From positions 1,407,501-1,471,500 of the forward strand of contig NC_135793.1 of assembly GCF_051106095.1 (NCBI RefSeq): a DNA stretch of 64,000 nt. Reading direction: 5' to 3'. The notes under the pieces are model-generated. The model saw only the letters and a list, made by a program, of their open reading frames with translations, made no database searches and was not told the origin of the DNA. Both the position numbers and the translations under genes were made by a program. Each line of letters starts with the position of its first letter. Position 1 is the stretch's first letter. This stretch comes from Pogona vitticeps (taxonomy: Eukaryota > Chordata > Lepidosauria > Squamata > Agamidae). Below, in pieces: positions 37,030 through 64,000 of this stretch.

Positions 37030-37432
37030 CCTATTGGTGAGGACCCAGGAGAGGGCCTTCTCTGTGGCTGCTCCCAGAGACTCTGGAACTCCCTCCCACC
37101 GGAGGCCAGGCTGTCCCCCATTCTTTCCCATCGTTCTTCAAGCAGATAAAAGATCTTTCTCTTCAGGCAGGCTTTTCCCTTCATCACTGGCGGTCTGAGT
37201 TGTTGTTTTTTAGCAGAGGGTTGATGTTCTGTTCTGTTTGCTTTTAAATGTGTGTTTGTTTTAGTATTGCTTTTGCTTCCCGTTTCTAAGAGCCGCATTT
37301 GTTTCCTCTTTTATAGTATTTGTATACTTCTTGTTTCTAGCTTCAAATGTTGTCTTTTAATGTTGCAAATGGCCTTGTGTCCTCTTTAAAGAGAAAGGCA
37401 GGGTAAAAATATTTTGTAAAAAATAAGTCAAA
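37030..37432 (+). mobile_element. CR1/L2-like LINE 3' fragment
   Basis: Contains GGACTCAGGAGAGGGCC-like sequence (GACCCAGGAGAGGGCCTTCT), CTCTGGAACTCCCTCCCACC, and a tail GAGAAAGGCAGGGTAAAAAT. A related piece with the same 'CTCTGGAACTCCCTCCCA' block is at 49.3 kb. This is the 3' end of a common reptile non-LTR element, 5'-truncated. Confidence 0.65.
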
Positions 37433-37790
37433 TCATCTGTTCCTTGTGCCGCTTAACCTTTTGGGGTCCCATTGCAGGCGAGCCTCTTCTTTGCCGCCAG
37501 CATGCGGCGTTTCTGGTTGGCGTTTGTTTTTTCCCCCCTTCTTCTTTCCACTCTCGATTCGTTTAGAAGACACTGATTTGAGCCCATGGAGATTCCATTG
37601 GGATCTCATGTGGTTTTGATTAGCCGGCAACCCAGAGCAGGAGAGGAGGCCTGGATTAAATCAGCCGAGGAGGAGGAGGAGGAGGAGGAATGGCCATACC
37701 ACGAGGAGAGGAAAAGAACGAGAAGGTCCCGATGCATTCCTGGGATATTTTGGGGATGGGACTTTGGGAGTAACGGGAGGGGGGGAGGAA

Positions 37791-37809
37791 GCGAGCGAGC
37801 GAGCGAGCA

Positions 37810-37841
<32 letters not shown>

Positions 37842-37842
37842 C
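37791..37842. repeat. GCGA and GA microsatellite
   Basis: GCGA units pass into AAGAGAG and a pure GA run. Confidence 0.9.
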
Positions 37843-39410
37843 TAGCTCAGGATCTGGAATGCTATGGAACAAAGCAACTGAACGGAGGAAAAGTAACCGT
37901 CCTACGTCCGTTCCTCCTCCTCTCTCCTCCTAGGTGTGGGCATATTAAATTTCACTGCCGGGTTTGTTTGGAGAGGCTTAAGGGAGCAGTTCCTTCTATG
38001 CGTGCCTGCTTACCTGGGAGCAAACTCCATGGGACTCAAGCCGGACTTTCATGTCCCAAGCCAGCCTCTCTCTCTCTCCAGGTCGAGTCGATCGTGGTTT
38101 TACTCTCCGTGGCTCTCTTTGGAGAGCGTGGCCTTTTAACCAGAGCCAGCAGAGGAAGGCAGAGCAAGAACGGTCCAGCTTGAAACCACGGAAGGGGTTC
38201 CAGCCGACGGTACTCTTTCTGGCAGCCCGGATAACTCTTTCTTATTGACCTTCAGATCTTCCCCAGTTCTGAGGTTCCCTTGTGGGTTTGAATTATGTCA
38301 AAGTGTGGAACAAATTTAGTTCCTTGTTTTAAAAGGCAGGGAGACTCTGGGATTTTGAATGGAGTCACCGCGTTGCGGGTGCCGGTTTTTTTGGGATGTT
38401 CAGCTTACACAAAGGGTTTGTGAGCGGCTACCAGCCGGGCAACTCCTTGTTTGAAACGAAGCAGGGCGATCCTCTGTCCCCTCTCCCCTCTCTGGTATGA
38501 GGATGTGCGATAAACTGGCCCTTTCCCGTCCGCCGCCGTTGTGCCACACCTGTGACCTCACCTGCGAGGCGCTTGCCAAGCCCAAGCAGAAAGGAGCGGC
38601 TAGATTTGGGCTCGGGCACCGTAAAATCGGCGAGACCGTCTGCAGAGAGTTTTCCTGGGCCGCTGACGTGTTTGCTTAATGACACATTCTGCTTTTTTAG
38701 CCAGTTCGGGAGGCCTCTGCCGTGTCAGGTTGGATCCGGGGATTTGAAATCGCTCCGCGATTCCGCTTTTTCTTTTTTCCTGGGAATCTGACTTAGCATA
38801 ACTGCGTCCGACTCCAGATCTGGGGAAGGTTGGAGCTCTCTTGCTTTCTAGATCTTGATGGAGTCCCACCAGTCCTACCCTGAGTAACCTTTAGCAGGGC
38901 GTGATGGGAGTTGTAGTTCAGCCCTTAGCATAGAGATTTCCTTCAGTTTGGGTCTCCCATCCCTTCAAGAGAGATGGGCCTTCTCTAGGCTTTATTCTTG
39001 AACCCTCCAGGTTGGTGGGAAATTCCTAATCTGGATTAAAATGGCCACCCTTTGACCGTTTAAAGGGGTCTTGGGCGGGCTCATGAATTCACGGAAGGCC
39101 TGTAGCTGGATGCTGATCTGTCCGCTTGGCCTGGCATTTCTCTTGACGGTTTCTTACCATGCTAAATGTCCTCGCTTACTCACTGTGTGGTCTCAGGGAC
39201 TGCATTTGACGTCCTGGGCACGAGGACCTTGATTGCTAGTTGAAGATTAAGCGAAGTTAACGATTCTTGTCAGAAGGCTGTTCATAAAACGCAGGGAAAT
39301 GATTCAAACCCGTTTTGCTGCTTTTTACAATGTTTTGTATGCGTGATTGTCCCATTTCTAAAACAGGAAGTGGCCCTTCTGGAAAAAGAAACACGGGTAA
39401 CCGATCCTTC

Positions 39411-39607
39411 TAGGCGGAGCTACTGTGATATAATCGGCAGAGGGTCAGACAAAACTCTGGAGTCCTGGGTTCAAATCCCTGTCCAGCTGTGTAAACCGAA
39501 AGGGCGATGGCAATGCTAAACCACAAGCTTTTGGAAGTGTTTAAACTTCTGTATCTCAAAGAGCTCCTCGCTCTCCAGAAGCGACTTGATGGAATATAAA
39601 ATATGAC
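39411..39607 (+). repeat. tRNA-derived SINE, plus strand
   Basis: The head has a B-box-like GGGTTCAAATCCC at 39,470, a body with GGCGATGGCAATGCTAAACC, and a 3' end GAAGCGACTTGATGG followed by an A-rich tail. It matches the plan of the Sauria-type SINEs elsewhere in the window. Confidence 0.6.
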
Positions 39608-39702
39608 ATCAATCCAGGGTTTCAGCCTTTAAGTCTTATTTGAATGATTCATTTTAGAAACAGATGTGCTGACTTCAGTTATTAGTGATCATAATAACTA
39701 GT

Positions 39703-39850
39703 AGGTGTTGTCAGGTTGATTCCCGCTTATGGTGACCTTTGCCGGGGGGGGGTCTACTGGGTATAAAAGAGGTATTCCCTTCCCTCTTTTTTTTCTGGTG
39801 GTGTTCCAGGAGGGCAACAGCTTGCCCAGGGCTACACAGGGTTATTAACC
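39703..39850 (-). repeat. SINE fragment, minus strand
   Basis: On the minus strand it ends CGGGAATCAACCTGACAAC, the SINE 3' signature, and contains the CTGGGCAAGCTGTTG and GGGAATACC blocks. The tRNA head appears missing. Confidence 0.5.
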
Positions 39851-39911
39851 ACCTCTCTCCAAAGCGAGGTGAAACTGTTCAGATCTTCGCTAAGGTGCTT
39901 CTTCTTTGTGG

Positions 39912-40177
39912 CCTCTGTGAATCCACAACATTGGGTTGTTCTGCGCCTGCGCTGAACCTCTCGGACGTTCCTAGAGCTTGGAAGACACACAATTAGTGGG
40001 ATGTTTCCCCCGTGGAGCGCATGCTCTGCCCATCACCGATCCCTTCCGTTCCTGTGAAAATCTGACGCTGTCAAAGAGCGATTTCAAAGTACAACCTGGC
40101 AGGCAGAGGGGAGGATGGGCGGGAGGTGTGGATTCACAGAGGACCCCTAGAAGAACCATGGTTACAGGTAAGTAACC
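39912..40177 (+). repeat. Foldback repeat, copy 2
   Basis: The arms CCTCTGTGAATCCACA (39,912-39,927) and TGTGGATTCACAGAGG (40,127-40,142) are perfect 16-bp inverted repeats. The element continues to GGTTAC-AGGTAA-GTAACC, which includes CAGGTAAGT, a consensus-like splice donor. It is homologous to the copy at 28.8-29.1 kb. Confidence 0.6.
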
Positions 40178-41232
40178 CCTCTCTATTTCCTAACCAGGCC
40201 ATGGATCTTTCCGGGGCAAGTTTTTACAGGTTGCACCACATCCCATTGTCCTCGTTTCTCAAGGAGTGGAAAGATGCTTGTCTTTCCCTGTTCCTGCCAA
40301 AACGGGAGCGATATATCTGGCCAGCCCTCTGCTGTGTTTTGTGAGAGCCTTGCGTAACCTATTCACAAATACTAGTTCCCACCAGGGAGCGTTGCAAGGT
40401 TGCTGGCTTTAGATTGCGTTCTGCAAATGGCTGTTTAAATCTTGCCCTGCGCCTGTGCGTGTAATGATGGATGGCAGAAGAAGCCCTTAGGACAAGCCTT
40501 AAGTCCTTTCTGTCCTTTTCCAGAAAATTACCCCCCAGAGCCTGTAAGGCTAAGGCGAGGCAGAGCAGCGTTTCTGATTCTGTGCCGTGTAACATCCGGC
40601 CAAACGCTGTTGGTTAGGCTCTTCCGTTTACACAGAATGAGAGAGATGATGCCAACTGACCCCTCTCTTTCCCATCGCGTGCCAGAGAGGCGGTTGAACG
40701 TCTCCTCCAGGGCTTGAGGGTCAGCGATGAGCTCCAGAAGACGACGGGTTAATGGAAACCATCGCTTTTCGCTGCTTTTCAAATTTCACCCTTCTTTGTT
40801 TTTCAGGATCTTTGCCACTGTGAAGGAATTTAAAAGGAACTTGGAAATATACCACAGTTTGCATCCCCTCCTGTACTGAGAGTGCTGTTTTGGAATCCAA
40901 GGGCCAAAGCGAGAACCGCCATTTTGGAATTGCCTGGACATTTCTTGTCTCAACCTTCCTCTGAATGGGGCGTTTGCAAGCTGTGCTCTGACTGTGAAGT
41001 GATCTGAGACAACGGAAATTTGAGCAGAAATTGTTACGGTTTCATCCAGTAAGTTGCCAAGTGTGGAAGAGAAGTCTTTAGGATATCACATACTGTATGT
41101 GGGCTTGTTGATATATTGTCTCCCTAAATCAATATAATACTTCTTCTCTTTTTCCAGAGCGATTGAAGAAGGGGGAAGCTGGGGTGCTTTGCATAACTAT
41201 TTCTGTTTGTAAATCATTTTTGCTAGTTTATA

Positions 41233-41666
41233 CAGTGATGCTTCGCTTTACGATTGCCCCGCATTACAACGAAACTGAATTATGACCATCTTTTTGCAAT
41301 CGCAATTGCGATCGCAAAATGATGGTCTGAATGGGTTTTTTTCACTTTGTGATGATTGGTTCCCCGCTTCGGGAACCAATTCTTCCCAAAACGACGATTT
41401 TCCTCCAGCTGATCGGCGGTTTCAAAATAGCCGCCGAGTAAATAAAAGGCTCCCTGCTGTTTTCTGGAACGGATTCCTCATTGCACAGGCACCGAAAATG
41501 GCTGCCCTATGGAGGATCTTTGCTGGACGGTGAGTTTCCAGCCCATTGGAACGCATTGAAGGGGTTTCAGTGTGTTTCAACGGGCTTTTTATTTTTGCAT
41601 TACAACGTTTTTGTTCTACAGCGATTTTGCTGGAACAAATTAACGTCGTAATGCGAGGCACCACTG
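41233..41666. mobile_element. Tc1/mariner-like MITE, copy 3 (AMOT intron 1)
   Basis: It starts CAGTGATGCTTCGC and ends GCGAGGCACCACTG, flanked by TA on each side. The interior carries the same TTTGTGATGATTGGTTCCC and GGAGGATCTTTGCTGGACG blocks as the other copies. No coding capacity. Confidence 0.75.
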
Positions 41667-41835
41667 TATCCATTTTGGTGCTTCACTGCGTCCATGAGAC
41701 AGACTGAGAAGAAGTGAAGGCCCCCATTTCAGCTTCATGGCCATGGGGGTTGGGATCTGATCCTGATTGAAAGGGGGCAAGGCTCAATGATCCTTGGGAT
41801 CTCTCCCAATTCTGCAGTTTTGAAATTATGACTGA

Positions 41836-41990
41836 GCTGCTGGAGAGCTCAGTGGGTTCAGTCTCTGGCTTTGGAGCTGGAGGTTGGGAGTTCGATTCCC
41901 CGTTGGTGCCTCCTTGACCGGGGCTGGACTCGATGGTCCAGAGGGTCCCTTCCAGCTCAGCTGTTCTAAGCTGATGACGATGACGATGAT
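41836..41990 (+). repeat. tRNA-derived SINE, plus strand
   Basis: It has an A-box-like GAGCTCAGTGGGTTCAG, a B-box GAGTTCGATTCCCC, a body GGCTGGACTCGATGGTCC and a tail of GATGAC units. It is well preserved compared with other copies. Confidence 0.75.
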
Positions 41991-42403
41991 TCTCCCCCGT
42001 CCTGGTCCAAATTTCTAATCCCATTGGGCTATTTCCGCCAGGTTCCTTATTGAGTGCAGGGCCCTCAATAGCCACTGTATTGTGGCCGTTCCTCCAGTGT
42101 AGAGTTTGGACTGGGGAGGTCTGGAAGGCGAACCCCAACCAGGTTCATAAACCTATTCCAACCAGATTTTTGTTTGAAGTCCACCTAAGACCTGCCACTT
42201 TTCAAGCCTGTGTTAAGACCTGCAAGAAGTTGGGCATTCTGCCGGAGGGGGTGTGTGTGTCCCCTGGACAATGACCCCCCCACACACCCAGATGTCAGCC
42301 CCCCCCCCGTTACATAAAACAGTTCTGTTGTTCTTGTTGTTTGTCACAATCCAAGAAACAAAACCTGGGCAAAACAAAAGGCCGGACAAGGTTCTTGCTG
42401 TTT

Positions 42404-42408
<5 letters not shown>

Positions 42409-42444
<36 letters not shown>
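42409..42444. repeat. CT microsatellite
   Basis: An uninterrupted run of about 18 CT units, followed by T and C runs. It lies about 270 bases before the AMOT start-codon exon. Confidence 0.95.
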
Positions 42445-42448
<4 letters not shown>

Positions 42449-42779
42449 CCCCCTTTTCCTTTTCAATCCCCTGGAATGGCCAGAGGCTGGAAGGCTGACC
42501 TCTAGATAGGTCACAGAGGTGGCTTATGAAAGACTCCCGATTTTGCCCGGTCAGGTGGAGGATGCCTGGGGGTTTCGCCCGGCTCGGTGGTCTCTTTCTC
42601 TCGAACCTCATCAGGGAAGGGAGGGGGTGCTGGTGGCCTTTTTTTCTCGGGCCGGTTCTCCCTTCCTGCTTGGACTGAGAGGTTTCACCACCTCTCCTTT
42701 TCCTCTCCAGCTCTCCCGGCCGGCCGGCCAGCCGAGCGCCCTCTCTCTCCCCTTCCGCCCACGAGGCATCGCAGTTGAG

Positions 42780-60253
<17,474 letters not shown>

Positions 60254-63200
60254 AGAAGCGCAGCGATGGAGTCCGGGAGCAGGAAACAATTCCCCTTGCC
60301 CCAAGACTTTTTTTTAAAAAAAATAGCAAATTTTAGTAATCAGGTCATAAAGGAATCTACAACGTGGTCCTGTTTGTATATACTTTTTTTCTCAAAAGTC
60401 ATGGACACGTTAACTTATAATTTGTTCCAAAATAATTGAAGTAGTTTTGTTCTCTTTGTGAAGGTTATCTTTCTTACCTTTGGGGAAAAAATATACTGGA
60501 TCTGGTAGCATCTGGATTGAAGTAAGCCAATTTCTTTAAATGCACTACATTTTAAAAATATCAGTATTTTTTTTTAAAAGCCCTTTGTATTTAAGAAAGA
60601 TCCATGCTTAATGTCCGTAATGCCTTTACACAGCCTGGTTCCTCACTAGCCAGACAATATCATGGTGCTGTACAATCTGAATGTTAAGTGTCCGAAATAG
60701 TGATTAATTCCTGAGTATTCTAGTCCAGCCTCCAAGGGCAAAGGAGGAAGCTGGTCACATTCCTTAGGAGAACGTCTGTTTCAGAACACATTCCAGGACT
60801 GGGGGGGGGGGGGGGAATGTGGATTTCCACAGTGTGCCAACTCTTGGATGTATTCTCCCCCCTTTATTGTTCACATGGTTTTGCCTTTCTGTTAAATATC
60901 CCAAGAGGAAAGGGGGGAGGCTTGCCTTTTATTTCATATATATCCAAGGGCCTTTTTTTTCACAGCAGGATAACGAATAATGTCCTCTGTTCCGTGTCCC
61001 AGTGAAAACTAAATTCTTCGTGAGCCTCTTTTGTATATCGTTGTTCAGTTTGATTCCCTTTGTACCACATTATGCAGCTGGCTAGACTGGAGCAATTTCT
61101 GTACTTAAAGAAAGTTTCAGCATTTTTTTAAAAAAAACATTGGACCTTAATTTTTTCATGATATCATGCTGGAGAACTTTTATATATATCTATATCTATA
61201 TACTGTATTTCCCTCTCTTCTCCTCCCCAAATGTTTTCTTTAGCTGTAATCTGATCATTCCACAAAACAGGACTTTCCTCTTCTTAAATGTATATTACCT
61301 TTGTAAGAATTTAGTGCCTTACTCAAGACAATAGTTACAGTGGGGTTCAATATTTTTCAGAAACAAAAATGGGGATGGTTGAAAACTGCGTTTTCAAGAG
61401 AATCCTTGATAAAGTGTGTTGTCGGCAGAGATGGGCACGAATTGCCTGTTCTGCAGTTCATGCTGGTTTGTTTTTCATCCAAACAGGTGTTTGGTGCTTC
61501 CCTGCCCTGCCTCCTTTGGTGGGCGCCCACTCAGAGGCAGCATCCCAGCTTCCCTGCCCTCTCTTCTATGCCCAGGCACTGCCTCCAAGTGAGCAGCTGC
61601 TGGGGGAGGTGGGGTGTGGAAGCACCAAACGTGTTCGGATGAAGAACAAACTGGCTGTTCATGTCTCTCTCTCGTTGTAGAGTATTTTCTCCTTCCCTCA
61701 CCCCACCCAGAATTCCTCTGTGATATATGTTTTTGGGGGCTAAAGCCAGCGGATAAGCCCCAGACCAAACTAATCTGTTGAACTGTTAGGATTTTAGTAG
61801 ACCCAGCACTTATGCAAGCCACACGGGTCAACTCTAAGCAGGACTAAGATTGCATCTGGCCCTCTCTTTTTTGGAAATTCCATGTAGACTTTTCGATTGT
61901 AGAAAGAGAGAGAGAGGGTGTGGGAATTAATTTCATGCAGGCACTTAGAAAGTATCAGAAATGAATGTGGGTTGTTTGTTTCCTGATGCTTAACAATGGC
62001 CTAGACTAATCACAACATTCACACTTCTAGCGAGGAAAAGGCAAAGCAAAACAGGGAAACGCAGCTGGATCTTGTCCTTCACGGACCCCTGGGGATCCCT
62101 GGGAACAAGATGCAAAAACTTCTGCCAGGCAGGGAAGTATCTCTGAGTAGAGTGCCATGGATTCAGTCCTGGAGTGGGCATAGATGAGAGCCATGTTGCA
62201 CAGACGGCTGCCCTGAGAAACATCCAGCGATGACTAAAAAGAAAGATGGGGGGAGAAAAGCCCCTTTTGTGTCCAGGAGTGTCTTTTAGATTTCCTATTC
62301 AAGGGAGCATGCTCTTAATAGTAGCGGAACAGGCGAGATCAGCCTTTCTCTACTCCAAAGCAGAGGGCTTTCACGTTTCCTCCCTAAGATACTGTATTGG
62401 GCTGGAGCTGAGATTGGGGGGAAGGATAATGCAGCGATCTTCCCATGTATTAATAATGCTCGAGGGAGCTAGGCAGCTGCCACTCGCTTCCCAATGGTGC
62501 TCCTCAACTTCTGAATTAGCAGTGGCTGTGGGGCTTTGCCCCGCCCTTGCACATGCAGTTTCGGCACCTCCTATCCGATTAACCTTCTCCCGAGAAGTGT
62601 CTTCAGCTCAGCCCATAGTAGTCAAGGTCTTGTGAAAGAAAAGCAAAACCTTCTCTTTCAAGTCTTCTGCGTTTTAAAGGACCATGCTGATTACAGCATT
62701 TTGGGGGGGGGGGGGGGGATTTGTAACTGTGCCTGTTTTAGGAACATCTCTTTCCCCCTTTGTGGGAAGGCAGCCCCCCCTGCATTAAATTTGGGGTCTC
62801 TTTGTACAGAATTAATTTTTTTCAGTTGAAGCGACTTAACGTCAAACTGCACACCTCTTCCTTCCTTCTGTAAAACTGCTTTGTACTGGAAACGAGGCAA
62901 GGAAATACAAGCTTGTGATAACCTTTTTGAGTTTGTGCTCAGACCAAACTTTAGACTAAGAGTTTAATGCAAACTCGGGTAATAGAAGCAGCGGTGTAGA
63001 TTGTGTAGAGGAAAGCTACGTAGGTCTTCTCTGAGAGCAAGCCCACAGATGTCAGACCGCCTCCCCCTCCGATGGGCCTGGGTGTCTCCTCCGTGGCTCC
63101 TTTCCATGGGGAACAGCCCAAAACAGACTGGATGGTTTAGGATGGAAACTGGTTGAAGGAGAGATACCAACATTTGGCATTTCCCATCTTGGGGGTGACC

Positions 63201-63360
63201 ACAGTGCCATAAAACCAGCGGGAACGTCTGTCATTGCTTGGTGCCTCAATATATTTCTTACTTTGTACCTGTATAGGAATGTGTGTTTTTACGTCTAGAA
63301 TGTATAGCTCCTCGTAATGGTAACTGTATTTATGAAGAAAATACATTTCTTTCTGAAAAT
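60254..63360 (+). other. AMOT 3' UTR
   Basis: A long, AT-rich region with no coding frame follows the AMOT stop. It includes several T-run/A-run junctions and G-runs near 60.80 and 62.70 kb. A variant polyadenylation hexamer, AATACA, at 63,340-63,345 with a T-rich stretch after it gives a plausible end near 63,360. I found no AATAAA earlier in the UTR. A length of about 3.1 kb would be in keeping with the long 3' UTR of mammalian AMOT. The end is inferred. Confidence 0.6.
63340..63345 (+). terminator. Putative AATACA polyadenylation signal of AMOT
   Basis: AATACA is a known weaker variant of AATAAA and is followed by TTTCTTTCTG. It is chosen because no canonical hexamer was seen between the stop codon and here. 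Confidence 0.45.
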
Positions 63361-64000
63361 GTTCGGGTGATCTTAGCCTTCTGTTTCCGTAGCCAATTTA
63401 AATGTTCAGGTGGAAGCCTCTCAAAATCTACCTTGCTTGGGGAAAGTGGGGAATTCTACTCTCGAGACAGAAAATGATGCGCTCCGTGCTCATTCATTCC
63501 CCGAGCAGAAATCCATTTGGAGGGGCTGAGCTCTTGTACGGAATGCTTGAAACCAAGGTTTCTCAGGTGGAAGTCCTGTGTCCTCCCTAAGCGGGCTCCC
63601 TGGTTATTAGGCTCTGAATCTTCTGTCGTTTTCTTGGCTGGAGATGGGTTGACAAGAGCTACGTGCTGGATCGCTCTATCCCAAGACCCCCACGTTGTGA
63701 GGGATTATTGGTCCTTCTTGCTGCCATCTGCTGGACCCCAAGGACTTCGACATATGAAGCGCTACGTGTTCCTCCTAGAGCAAGTGAAGGGTGCCACTGC
63801 CTGACTCCCTGATTTGGTGGGTAAAGCCAAAGGAGCAAGACATGTCCTGACTTGCACCAGAGTCCTAGAGCGCGCACGCACAAAAGGGAGCTTCCAGGCT
63901 TGGTTTGACGGTTTCATTATAGCAGATGGGTTTCAAACAGACGGACTCTAGCTCTCTCCCTAATGTTAAAGAAACTATTTGTCTCATGGCTGTTGTTTCT
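63361..64000. other. Sequence beyond AMOT
   Basis: About 640 bases with no exon-like frame, repeat or RNA gene that I can support. Confidence 0.5.

Larger units (their letters stand above)
32729..42710 (+). other. AMOT intron 1 (inferred)
   Basis: About 10 kb without a supported coding exon. It contains a LINE tail at 37.03-37.43 kb, a GCGA/GA microsatellite at 37.79 kb, SINEs at 39.4, 39.7 and 41.8 kb, a foldback repeat at 39.9 kb, a MITE at 41.2 kb and a CT microsatellite at 42.4 kb. Open frames here lack plausible splice flanks and known motifs. Confidence 0.5.

Noticed and set aside
39471-39483. Possible tRNA gene from a B-box-like sequence
   Set aside because: No cloverleaf can be completed. 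The B-box belongs to a SINE head with the typical body and tail.

Overview
This window comes from a vertebrate nuclear genome, most probably a squamate reptile (lizard or snake). It holds two spliced protein-coding genes, each with introns at the positions expected for a vertebrate orthologue. It also carries a BovB-type LINE fragment, several tRNA-headed SINEs that look like squamate SINEs, CR1/L2-like LINE tails, Tc1/mariner-like MITEs and many microsatellites. There are no operons, CRISPR arrays or other prokaryotic features, and I recognised no retroviral or LTR element with confidence. The species cannot be named from the sequence alone.

Layout. Positions 1 to about 13,900 are intergenic and repeat-rich, with an unusual nested palindromic array at 13.6-13.88 kb. 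A CpG island at about 14.0-14.7 kb is the PGK1 promoter and first exon. PGK1 (phosphoglycerate kinase 1, + strand) follows in 11 coding exons from 14,339 to 26,863. These encode an intact 417-residue enzyme, and the polyadenylation signals lie near 27.3 kb. About 4 kb of spacer follows, with one MITE and one foldback repeat. A second CpG island (about 31.25-33.0 kb) is the likely AMOT promoter and non-coding first exon, followed by an intron of about 10 kb. AMOT (angiomotin, p130-type, + strand) has 11 coding exons from 42,780 to 60,253 encoding 926 residues, and a long 3' UTR to about 63.36 kb.

Function. The two genes are transcribed in the same direction but do not form a known functional unit. 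PGK1 is a glycolytic enzyme. AMOT is a junctional scaffold and Hippo-pathway regulator. The most notable biology is: (i) a sequence in the PGK1 promoter matching the known mammalian hypoxia-response element; (ii) loss, relative to human, of the internal methionine that starts the AMOT p80 isoform, and absence of the Ala-rich C-terminal expansion of mammalian AMOT; (iii) immediate PGK1-AMOT adjacency, whereas the two loci are far apart on human Xq; and (iv) several structured repeats (palindromic array, MITEs, a foldback element with a splice-donor-like end). I found no convincing undescribed multi-gene system.
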